Positions 8,311-16,693 of a stretch of 64,000 bases of DNA are shown piece by piece. A program made the translations under genes and the position numbers. Origin of the DNA: an uncultured Lactobacillus sp. (lineage in GTDB: Bacteria; Bacillota; Bacilli; Lactobacillales; Lactobacillaceae); assembly GCA_910587695.1 (NCBI GenBank), contig CAJUNC010000004.1, positions 22,975 through 86,974 of the forward strand, in the 5' to 3' direction. Position 1 is the first letter of the stretch. The number at the start of each line of letters is the position of its first letter. The notes below the pieces were generated by a model. That model made no database searches and was not told the origin of the DNA. It saw only the letters and a list, made by a program, of their open reading frames with translations.

Positions 8311-8350
8311 ATGCTCCTAGAGTTGGCCTCCAACTCTGGGGGTATTTTTT
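8311..8350 (+). terminator. Rho-independent terminator of the TetR-ABC operon
   Basis: Arms 8311-8326 and 8330-8345 pair over about 16 bp, including a few G-U pairs, around CCT. TTTTTT follows. Confidence 0.88.
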
Positions 8351-8539
8351 ATGACTAAAATTAGTGTAGCTACTAAGCTCAAAGTAATTGAAGAGTATGC
8401 AAATGGAACAACTAGTCTGGCTACTGTTAGAGCTAAATATAAGAGCGCCAAACTTGATTCTCAAATTTGGGGATCTATGCAAGATTTAGTAAAAAAGTGC
8501 GACTTGCCCCGCCATTTTTTTGATCGCCATATCTCATGA
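8351..8539 (+). pseudogene. IS3-family transposase OrfA remnant (N-terminal HTH part)
   Basis: The first about 32 residues (TKLKVIEEYANGTTSLATV) match the start of IS3/IS150-type OrfA, a helix-turn-helix protein that recognises the element ends. After about residue 31 the similarity breaks down and the frame stops after 62 codons. No OrfB, no terminal inverted repeats and no target duplication were found, so the element is dead and truncated. It abuts the terminator of the ABC operon and precedes an AT-rich region in front of the cell-wall protease gene. That makes it a scar at a junction between core genes and a variable surface-protein locus. Confidence 0.6.
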
Positions 8540-8762
8540 CCTTGCCTGCTAATAAAGCCGTCTTAATAATTAGTTCTTTTCCTCATTTACCGTTAGTTTG
8601 GGTACATCATACTTTTAGTGAAATAACCGACAATATCGATCATATTTAGCTAAAAATATTAATATTTAATTATATAAAACGTAATTTTTTATTAAAAATA
8701 ACTATTTTTCATCCCATGATTATGCTATATTTAGCTTAATCTTAAAAAAGGAAGTGACTCGT

Positions 8763-11700
8763 ATGGGACAAACACATGAAAAAAAGCGTCATTATAAGCT
8801 CTATAAAGCCAAAAAGAGATGGGTCAGCGCCACCATTATCACTGCTTCTGGTATGTTTTTGTTCGTATCGACTGTAGCTGTATCAGCGGATGAAACAGCT
8901 ACAGTCGATACAACGATGCCCTCAGATCAGACACAAAAACTCCAAGAAAAGACCGCTATTGATACAAATACAGTTCAAAACGAGCAGGTAGCAGTTACCC
9001 CTGCTACTGCTCTGACTGAAGATCTGCCGTCAAAATCCCAAACACCACCACCAACGACACAAGCTGATCACGACAAGGGAAATGTCAATGAAGCATGGGC
9101 CAAAGGTTATCGTGGACAAGGAATGGTCGTTTCGGTCATCGATTCCGGGACTGATACTGCTCACAAAGACTTTCAGCAAGTCCCCACAACACAAAAACTC
9201 TCTAAAGATGAGGCTTTAAATAAGATCTCGGAACTCGGATACGGTCAATATGTCTCAGAAAAATTCCCGTATGCCTATAATTACGCTTCTAAGAGCAATG
9301 ACTGGATCAAAGATGATGGTCCAGATGCTTCCCAACATGGGCAACACGTGGCTGGGATCATCGGGGCTAACGGACAGCCAAAAGATGATAGACCTTATGC
9401 TGTCGGCGTTGCACCTGAAAGCCAACTCTTAGCTTTACGGGTCTTTAATTCGCAGTTTCCTGATGAAAATACCGATGATGTCGCCCAGGCCATCTATGAT
9501 GCCACCAAATTAGGGACCAATGTCGTCCAAATGTCACTTGGCCAAGGAGTCGCTACTTCTGATCTAAACGATGTTGAACAAAAAGCGGTCCAATATGCGA
9601 TCGATCATGGTGTTTTTGTCTCGATCTCAGCTTCAAACAACGGACATGCTGGAAGTATCGCTACACCTTTAGACAACTATTCTCCTGGTGGTGCTAATGG
9701 AGCATTTGAACCCTTCTCTAGCAGTACGATCGCTGATCCTGGCGCTTCAAAGAATGCCTTGACCGTTGCTGCTGAAAACTCTGTTCGGGGAGCTGGTTCA
9801 AAAATGGCCGATTTTTCTTCTTGGGGTCCTTTGCAAGACTTTACTTTAAAACCAGATCTTTCAGCGCCTGGTGTTAATATCGTCTCCACTGCAAACGACG
9901 ATGGCTATAAGACCATGAGTGGAACTTCGATGGCAGGTCCATTTGCTGCTGGGGCAGCTACTCTAGTCATGCAACGACTTCAACAAGATACTGCGCTCAA
10001 AAATGCCAAACTCGTGCAAGCTGCTAAGGCATTACTCATGAACACAGCTAAACCTATGCTTGATCTTGCAACAGGAACACCGATCTCCCCGCGCCAACAA
10101 GGAGCAGGCCAGATCGATGTCGGGGCCGCGGTCTCCTCTCCTGTCTATATCACAGCAGACGATGGTACAAGTTCACTTTCTTTGCGTAAAGTTGGCACAA
10201 AAACGACATTTAACTTGAACTTTACCAACTTAAGTGACACCGACCAAAGTTATACCTTTGATGATCTTGGTGGTGCTCTAACCGAAAAACGCATGGCAGA
10301 TACGGGGCGTTACTATGAAGAAGCATTGCCTAATGCAAGCGTAACTGGTGCTAAACATCTAGTCGTCAAAGCTGGGCAGACTCTAAGTGTTTCTTACACT
10401 TTGAACTTGGATAGGATCGCACAAAACCAATTAGTCGAAGGTTGGTTACGCTTTGTGAGCACATCTGGCCCAAGTTTAGTCGTCCCATATCTGGGTTATT
10501 TTGGTGATCTGACAAGTGAAGATGTCTTTGATAAGCCAGCTAATGACAAACAAAACGTCTATGGTGGTAATTATTTTGTCAATGAACATGATTACCCACG
10601 CGGGATCGCTGATGAGCAATCTTTGAAAAAATTGGTCAATTTAGATGGTAACTATGACTGGCAACAAGTCGCTAAACTCTATCAAGACGGTAAAGTCGCT
10701 TTTTCACCTAACAACGATAAAAAAAGTGATCTCTTAAAGCCAGTAGCGTTTGTCAAACAAAACTTGCAAGATCTCAAGGCGGTCGTACTCGACAATGCTG
10801 GTAAAGTCGTGCGTGTTGTTGCCGATGAAAAAGGGCTAGACAAATCATTTTATCAAGCTGGATACAACCAAGACGTCAGCTTATCTGTTTCGATGCGAAA
10901 TGATCCTACGACCTTTGATTGGGACGGAAAACTCTATGATACTAAAACAGGACGTTTTGTCGTTGCTCCAGATGGACAATATACCTATCGTTTTGTTGCA
11001 ACACTATATAATGATGGACAAAGGAAAGTCCAAACAGCTGATTATCCAGTCGTGATCGATACTACAGCGCCTACGATCAAAAATCTTGCCCTTAAAGTTG
11101 ATACGAATTCTAAAACAAATACAGGCGAACTTTCCTTCACCTATGCTGATACGGGAGCTGGTTTTACTGACTATTCTTATGCCGTACTCAAGATCAACGA
11201 TCAAGTCTTTGGGCATAAATTAAATGCTGGTACCTCGACTTTTACCGATGCCACTAAAATGGCTGGAAATGTCAGTTTTGAGCTCGATCCAGCTGAACTA
11301 GCCGCTTTGAGTGCCGCTAACAATGCAGTCACAGTGATGGTCAGCGATACAGCTGATAATGTGGCAACGATGACCAAAATGCTTCCAGGACTAAAAACTT
11401 CTCCTCAACAGATCAGTATTTGGAATGCTACCTCAGGTCTAGGCTTTGATAAAAACAGCCCTGACTACGATGCTAAGACTGAGACATTCACCCTCCGTGG
11501 TGGGGCCACTAGACCATTTTATTACAACAAGAAAGTAGTCTCTGTCAAAGATAATACCTATGAAGTCAAAGTGGCCGCAAATACCAAACAAGTCGTCTTC
11601 ACCTCTGATCTAGCTGGTAAAGATGTTTTGTTCACCTTGAACACAACAACTCCAAAAGCTGCTTTTGCTTGGCAAAAAGCTCATACGACAAAGCAAAGTT

Positions 11701-13265
11701 TTGGGATCACTTTAGACACAGTCATGACTAATGACCCTAAAAAAGTTTTGGTCTATGCCGCCGTCACCGATGGGCCTAATGTCAAAGCCTTTGCGAGAGA
11801 TTATTTCACCGGTGATATCTATGAAGCAACTGTCAAAGATGGACTAGCGACCTTTGATGTCACTGTCAAAAATGCTAGTCAGCGAACTGTCCTAGTCGGA
11901 TGGACAGAAGTCTTTGGTCCGACCTTTAATGTCGTCCAAAGCACGGCTGATACTAAAGCTTATCTTGGGATCGATGCTGGTATCGACTATCTCCCACAAC
12001 ACTATAGCTTTAACAACGTGGCTGAACTTCAAACCGATCTAACTCAAAAAAATGCTGATCCCTTAGACCTTGGGGTACCAACGCCGCTTCCAGGCCATGC
12101 TTTGAGTGATCTGACAACGCGCAGTGAACCTAATCCTGAGATCAAATTTGATCATCTTAAAGACAGTGACTACAATTGGCTCGGGGCTAAAACAGTCACC
12201 GATGGGGTCTATGATCCTAAGACCCAAACATTCACTGTAACAGGAAGAGTCAGTCCTAAAGTCGTTAAGTTAGTCATGCTAGGCGATAGTGCTGATGAAG
12301 ATGCTTTGGTCAATCAAGTCACTTTAAATGAAGACGGTACGTTTGTCTTTAACTTCAAGATCGAACCAACAAAACAGCGTCCCCTTGCTTATATCTACAC
12401 GACTCAAGATGGGCAAAAAACGCGCGGAACTGTCCAGCTGATCTTAGATACAGTCTTACCGACACTTGAATTTGAAAATGTTGCTAATTATGACTTTGAT
12501 GGAAAAAACTACCACGTATACACTAACGAACCTAACTTTGTCATCAAAGGACAAGCACACGATAATCTAGATGGCTACAGTTTCTTCTTCAACGGCGACA
12601 ACGATTTTCGTGAATTCCATCATTCTGGTGTCAACCACGGTGGCGATCTCTATGCACCATATAATTTTGCCAAAAGCTTCACTCTAAATGATGCTACTGG
12701 TGAGACAAGACATGTCTATACCTTAGATGTGCTTGATGTGACGGGTAATCATACCACACGTAGATTTTATGTCTACTATCAGCCTAAGACAAATGTGCCA
12801 AAACCTGTCAAAGTAAAACAAGAGCATGTCGATGCCTTTGTCAAACAATATCCAGCGACGACACTTTTGTTCTTTGATAAGGATCTACAAACCTATAAAA
12901 AACTAGCTAAAGATGAGACACACCCTGATGGACTGTATTACTTGGTCAACAGCTACGGCAATGTCGTGGCTACCATGGATGTTTACACCGCCAATTTTGA
13001 AAAAGGATCTTCTAAGCTCTTGCATGAAGATAAAACGACGCACACCGTAGTTGGAAAAACACCATCAGCTGAAAATTTCGATCAAACATCAGCTAAAAAA
13101 GACGGTAACCAAGTAGCTAGTACAAAGTCAATGCCTAAAACAAAAGCTCATGCCTTTCCACAAACCGGTGAGACTACTGAACAATATCCACTTTTAGGTA
13201 TCTTATTAGGCTTAGCTAGTCTCTTTACTTTATTTGGCTTTAAAACTAAAAAGGATGCTAAGTAA
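8763..13265 (+). CDS. Cell-wall anchored subtilisin-like serine protease (lactocepin/C5a-peptidase-like)
   Basis: A 1500-residue extracellular protease. A KxYKxGKxW-like signal peptide (KLYKAKKRW near residues 13-21, Gly replaced by Lys) is followed by a low-complexity propeptide. The S8 catalytic domain (about 115-445) has the triad D127 (VIDSGTD), H192 (HGQHVAG) and S389 (GTSMAGP). D and S are only about 260 residues apart, so the protease-associated (PA) insert of classical lactocepins appears to be missing. A C5a-peptidase-type Fn3 domain (about 455-560) and several beta-sandwich domains follow. The end has FPQTGE, a hydrophobic segment and a basic tail, a sortase A signal with Phe instead of Leu. 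ATG 8763 is preferred over GTG 8754, which overlaps the Shine-Dalgarno. Host protein or casein degradation is inferred. Confidence 0.9.
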   Translation: MGQTHEKKRHYKLYKAKKRWVSATIITASGMFLFVSTVAVSADETATVDTTMPSDQTQKLQEKTAIDTNTVQNEQVAVTPATALTEDLPSKSQTPPPTTQADHDKGNVNEAWAKGYRGQGMVVSVIDSGTDTAHKDFQQVPTTQKLSKDEALNKISELGYGQYVSEKFPYAYNYASKSNDWIKDDGPDASQHGQHVAGIIGANGQPKDDRPYAVGVAPESQLLALRVFNSQFPDENTDDVAQAIYDATKLGTNVVQMSLGQGVATSDLNDVEQKAVQYAIDHGVFVSISASNNGHAGSIATPLDNYSPGGANGAFEPFSSSTIADPGASKNALTVAAENSVRGAGSKMADFSSWGPLQDFTLKPDLSAPGVNIVSTANDDGYKTMSGTSMAGPFAAGAATLVMQRLQQDTALKNAKLVQAAKALLMNTAKPMLDLATGTPISPRQQGAGQIDVGAAVSSPVYITADDGTSSLSLRKVGTKTTFNLNFTNLSDTDQSYTFDDLGGALTEKRMADTGRYYEEALPNASVTGAKHLVVKAGQTLSVSYTLNLDRIAQNQLVEGWLRFVSTSGPSLVVPYLGYFGDLTSEDVFDKPANDKQNVYGGNYFVNEHDYPRGIADEQSLKKLVNLDGNYDWQQVAKLYQDGKVAFSPNNDKKSDLLKPVAFVKQNLQDLKAVVLDNAGKVVRVVADEKGLDKSFYQAGYNQDVSLSVSMRNDPTTFDWDGKLYDTKTGRFVVAPDGQYTYRFVATLYNDGQRKVQTADYPVVIDTTAPTIKNLALKVDTNSKTNTGELSFTYADTGAGFTDYSYAVLKINDQVFGHKLNAGTSTFTDATKMAGNVSFELDPAELAALSAANNAVTVMVSDTADNVATMTKMLPGLKTSPQQISIWNATSGLGFDKNSPDYDAKTETFTLRGGATRPFYYNKKVVSVKDNTYEVKVAANTKQVVFTSDLAGKDVLFTLNTTTPKAAFAWQKAHTTKQSFGITLDTVMTNDPKKVLVYAAVTDGPNVKAFARDYFTGDIYEATVKDGLATFDVTVKNASQRTVLVGWTEVFGPTFNVVQSTADTKAYLGIDAGIDYLPQHYSFNNVAELQTDLTQKNADPLDLGVPTPLPGHALSDLTTRSEPNPEIKFDHLKDSDYNWLGAKTVTDGVYDPKTQTFTVTGRVSPKVVKLVMLGDSADEDALVNQVTLNEDGTFVFNFKIEPTKQRPLAYIYTTQDGQKTRGTVQLILDTVLPTLEFENVANYDFDGKNYHVYTNEPNFVIKGQAHDNLDGYSFFFNGDNDFREFHHSGVNHGGDLYAPYNFAKSFTLNDATGETRHVYTLDVLDVTGNHTTRRFYVYYQPKTNVPKPVKVKQEHVDAFVKQYPATTLLFFDKDLQTYKKLAKDETHPDGLYYLVNSYGNVVATMDVYTANFEKGSSKLLHEDKTTHTVVGKTPSAENFDQTSAKKDGNQVASTKSMPKTKAHAFPQTGETTEQYPLLGILLGLASLFTLFGFKTKKDAK

Positions 13266-13268
13266 CTG

Positions 13269-13302
13269 AAAAAAGTGCAGATCGCTCTGAAATCTGTGCT
13301 TT
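13269..13302 (+). terminator. Weak hairpin between protease gene and oppA-like gene
   Basis: AAAAGTGCAGAT and ATCTGTGCTTTT pair with two G-U pairs, with only a four-T tail. It could allow partial read-through into the binding-protein gene. Confidence 0.5.
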
Positions 13303-13328
13303 TGGGCAAAATTTACGGAGGAAAAATG

Positions 13329-14915
13329 ATGAAAAAAATTGCAAAGACCTTATTTAGTTTGACACTTGGCTTGACCATTTTCGGTACCTCTGCTCAAGCT
13401 AAACAAACTTTACGTTGGAGTGAACCATCCGAGATCCAGACCCTAGATCCGGCCCTATCCGTTGATACTACGAGTTCTGAGATGATGAGAAATAGCTACG
13501 AGGGACTCTATCGCTTTGAAAATAACGGGCAAGTAAAAAAAGCCTTGGTCCAAAAAGAAACACGCTCTTCTGATGGGCTGACCTATACTTTTACTTTACA
13601 AAAGAATGCTAAATGGTCAAATGGTGAGCCTGTGACCGCCAAAGATTTTGTCTATTCTTGGCAACGTGCAGTAAACCCTGCTACTAAAGCTTCAAATGCA
13701 CAACTCTTTGACGGTATCAAAAACGCCTCGGATATCATGGCTGGCAAGAAATCCCCTACTGAGCTTGGCGTAAATGCCGTTTCTTTACACACCTTAAAAG
13801 TCGAACTTGAAAAACCGCTCCCGTACTTTCACTCCTTAGTGGTAGCCCCGATCTTTTCACCACTCAACCAAAAAGCTGTTGAAAAATACGGTAAAGATTA
13901 TGGAACTTCCGCCACTAAAGCTGTTACTAACGGTCCTTTTAGTGTCAAAGGCTGGACTGGTTCAAATCAAAAATGGCAGCTCGTCAAAAATAAACATTAT
14001 TGGGATAAAAAACAAGTTAAACTCGATCAAATCGACTTCTTGGTGACTAAAAGTACCGCAACTTCGTACAATATGTTTCAAAGTGGGCAACTTGATAAAA
14101 CCGATCTAAGCCAAGACCAAGCGCGACAGTTGCGTACAAATAAAGAATTTATTGCCCGTAAGCAAGCGCGGATGCAGTATCTGCAGTTCAATACTCAAGA
14201 TCTCGTACTTAAAAACGTCAATGTCCGTAAGGCGCTGGCTTATGCGATCGATCGCAAACAGCTAGTCAACTCCATCCTAGCTGACGGTTCACTTCGCCCT
14301 AAGAGTTTTGTTCCTCAGGACTTGATGACTTATAATGCTAAGGATTTCGCTAAAGTTTCCGGAACTAAAGCAAAAATAAGTTTTGATCGTAAAAAAGCAC
14401 AACACTATCTCAAACTAGGACTAAAAGAGTTAGGTAAAAATGAACTTGAGTTACAATTGCTGGGGGATGATGATGATATCAGCAAAAAGGTCAACGAATA
14501 TCTACAATCCCAATTAGAAGAAAATCTCCCTCACACCAAGGTCACGACACTAAATATCAACAAGAAAAGCCGGATCGAACGCATGAAAAAAGGCGAATTT
14601 GAAGTTGTCTTAACGGGCTGGGGCGCCGATTATCAAGATGCGACTAGCTTTTTAAACCTCTTACGTTCTGACAGTCCGTATAACTTTGGGAAGTGGGAAA
14701 ACACTGACTATAATAAACTTCTGACCCGTGCTAAAGAGCAAACCGGTCAAAAACGCTTTTTGACATTGCTAAAAGCTGATGAGCTCATGACGGACGAACA
14801 AGCAGTCACTCCGCTTTATCAACCTGCCTTAGCAACACTTTTGAAAAAAGACGTTAAACATGTGATCTATGCCCCGATCGGCGGTTATAATTTTAAAAAT
14901 GTCACTCTAAAATAA
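13329..14915 (+). CDS. Oligopeptide ABC transporter substrate-binding protein (OppA-like), non-lipidated
   Basis: A 528-residue family-5 extracellular solute-binding protein that should bind oligopeptides for an Opp permease. The family signature is visible near the N terminus (YEGLYRFENNGQ, then WSNGEPVTAKDFVYSWQRA), and VRKALAYAIDRK lies in the middle. The signal peptide ends in SAQAKQ, a signal peptidase I site. There is no cysteine lipobox, which is unusual for a Gram-positive OppA. ATG 13329 is preferred, with GGAGG 7 bp upstream; a second ATG is adjacent at 13326. It is directly downstream of the surface protease, a plausible protease-plus-peptide-capture pair. No permease or ATPase genes accompany it, so it must use a transporter encoded elsewhere. 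Confidence 0.9.
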   Translation: MKKIAKTLFSLTLGLTIFGTSAQAKQTLRWSEPSEIQTLDPALSVDTTSSEMMRNSYEGLYRFENNGQVKKALVQKETRSSDGLTYTFTLQKNAKWSNGEPVTAKDFVYSWQRAVNPATKASNAQLFDGIKNASDIMAGKKSPTELGVNAVSLHTLKVELEKPLPYFHSLVVAPIFSPLNQKAVEKYGKDYGTSATKAVTNGPFSVKGWTGSNQKWQLVKNKHYWDKKQVKLDQIDFLVTKSTATSYNMFQSGQLDKTDLSQDQARQLRTNKEFIARKQARMQYLQFNTQDLVLKNVNVRKALAYAIDRKQLVNSILADGSLRPKSFVPQDLMTYNAKDFAKVSGTKAKISFDRKKAQHYLKLGLKELGKNELELQLLGDDDDISKKVNEYLQSQLEENLPHTKVTTLNINKKSRIERMKKGEFEVVLTGWGADYQDATSFLNLLRSDSPYNFGKWENTDYNKLLTRAKEQTGQKRFLTLLKADELMTDEQAVTPLYQPALATLLKKDVKHVIYAPIGGYNFKNVTLK

Positions 14916-14981
14916 GGCTCTAAAAAATGCTTGATCAAATCTCTCCAAAATAATAGCTCCCGATCTTATGCCCCCTACCAG

Positions 14982-15042
14982 TAAATAATGAGGGACTCAC
15001 TGCGATGCAAAATACGCATCATAGTGAGTCCCTCATTATTTA
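14982..15042. repeat. Long hairpin, palindrome family copy B (bidirectional terminator)
   Basis: Arms 14982-15008 and 15016-15042 (27 nt) pair with one C-A mismatch and one G-T around loop AAAATAC. The inner stem is GATGC/GCATC, as in copy A. It lies between the convergent oppA-like gene and guaB. Confidence 0.87.
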
Positions 15043-15083
15043 TACGGCGCTGGCCGTATCATCTCATGATATTTTTTTATAAA

Positions 15084-16571
15084 TTAGCGAGTTGAATAGT
15101 TTGGTGCTTCCTTTGTGATCTGAACATCGTGTGGATGTGATTCACGTAACCCAGCACCTGTGATCTGAACAAATTGAGCATTGTCGTTTAGATCTTTCAA
15201 GTTAGCTGCACCTACATAACCCATACCAGCGCGAAGACCACCATCCATTTGATAGATGATATCTGCTACGCTACCTTTATAAGCAACACGTCCTTCGATA
15301 CCTTCTGGAACTAACTTGTTAGCTTCATTGACTCCACTTTGGAAGTAACGATCAGATGAACCATGTGTTGAATCCATTGCACCTAAACTACCCATACCAC
15401 GATATGTCTTGAAACGACGTCCTTCGTAGATGATAGTTTCACCAGGCGCTTCATCAGTTCCGGCTAACATTGAACCTAACATAACAGCATTCCCACCAGC
15501 TGCTATTGCTTTGACGATCTCACCTGAATACTTGATCCCACCATCAGCGATGATCGCTTTACCATATTCACGAGCTACACTAGCAGCATCATAGATCGCT
15601 GTTAATTGTGGAACACCGACCCCAGCCACGATACGTGTCGTACAGATAGAACCTGGTCCGATACCAACTTTGACCACATCAACGCCAACATCAAACAAAG
15701 CGCGCGTTGCTTCGGCTGTGGCTACGTTTCCGGCGATCAAAGTTGCATCTGGGAAATGTTTTCTGATCTCTTTTATCTTGCGGATAACACCGGCTGAATG
15801 TCCGTGAGCTGTATCAATGACTAAAGCATCAGCCCCAGCATTCAATAATGCAGTTGCCCGTTCAAATGTATCACTAGTTACCCCCACAGCAGCAGCAACT
15901 AACAAGCGACCATGTTCATCTTTGGCCGCATCTGGGAATTCAACAACTTTTTCGATATCCTTGATCGTGATCAAACCTGTTAATTCGCCAGCTTCATTGA
16001 CGATCGGTAACTTTTCGATCTTGTGTTGTTGTAAGATCGCTTCAGCTTTTTGTAAAGATGTTCCTTCTGGTGCAGTGATCAAGTTGCTCTTAGTCATAAC
16101 TGCTCCGATCTCAACATTGTGATCAGACACAAAACGAATGTCACGGTTTGTGATGATCCCACAGAATTTACGACTATCCATGGATTCAACGATCGGCACC
16201 CCGCTGATACGATATTTAGCCATCAAACCCTCAGCTTCAGCAACAGTGTGCTTTGGGGTCAAGAAGAATGGATCAATGATAACGCCACTTTCAGAACGCT
16301 TTACTTTGTTGACTTCATCTGCTTGTTGTTCGATCGTCATATTTTTATGGATAACACCTAAACCACCTTGGCGTGCCATTGCGATCGCCATTGAAGATTC
16401 AGTAACTGTATCCATACCAGCACTGATGATTGGGATATTTAATTTCAAATTTTTTGCGAGCTGAACACTCAAATCGACCTCATTTGGCAAAACATTACTT
16501 TCTGCCGGTATCAATAACACGTCATCAAACGTTAGACCTTTTTTTGTAAACTTAGTATCCCAATTGGACAT
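15084..16571 (-). CDS. guaB: Inosine-5'-monophosphate dehydrogenase
   Basis: Catalyses NAD-dependent oxidation of IMP to XMP, the committed step of guanine nucleotide synthesis. The 495-residue protein has the typical TIM-barrel interrupted by two CBS domains (about 95-210). The catalytic loop GPGSICTTR carries the nucleophile C310. Further motifs are the IMP-binding DGGIKYSGE and the flap segment near GSLGAM. The Shine-Dalgarno GGAGAG precedes the ATG. It is transcribed leftward, convergent with the oppA-like gene, and separated from the upstream helicase gene by 122 AT-rich bases with TATAAT-like hexamers, so it probably has its own promoter. No purine riboswitch fold was recognised in that space. 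Confidence 0.98.
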   Translation of the reverse strand: MSNWDTKFTKKGLTFDDVLLIPAESNVLPNEVDLSVQLAKNLKLNIPIISAGMDTVTESSMAIAMARQGGLGVIHKNMTIEQQADEVNKVKRSESGVIIDPFFLTPKHTVAEAEGLMAKYRISGVPIVESMDSRKFCGIITNRDIRFVSDHNVEIGAVMTKSNLITAPEGTSLQKAEAILQQHKIEKLPIVNEAGELTGLITIKDIEKVVEFPDAAKDEHGRLLVAAAVGVTSDTFERATALLNAGADALVIDTAHGHSAGVIRKIKEIRKHFPDATLIAGNVATAEATRALFDVGVDVVKVGIGPGSICTTRIVAGVGVPQLTAIYDAASVAREYGKAIIADGGIKYSGEIVKAIAAGGNAVMLGSMLAGTDEAPGETIIYEGRRFKTYRGMGSLGAMDSTHGSSDRYFQSGVNEANKLVPEGIEGRVAYKGSVADIIYQMDGGLRAGMGYVGAANLKDLNDNAQFVQITGAGLRESHPHDVQITKEAPNYSTR

Positions 16572-16693
16572 CGTAAACTCTCCTTTGTTTTAAATTATTA
16601 TATTGTATTATAATTTACAAAAAAATCTTTATAATTGCAAGTTTTTCTCACCTTATTTTTTGGAAAAATCTTTAATTTTACCGAAATTTTTTT

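Noticed and set aside
8201..8482. Leftward frame of about 90 codons across the ABC operon terminator
   Set aside because: It crosses a strong terminator, overlaps the ATPase gene end and the IS remnant, and has no family features.
16572..16693. Possible purine riboswitch before guaB
   Set aside because: The 122 bases are almost pure A/T with no purine-aptamer core or paired arms.
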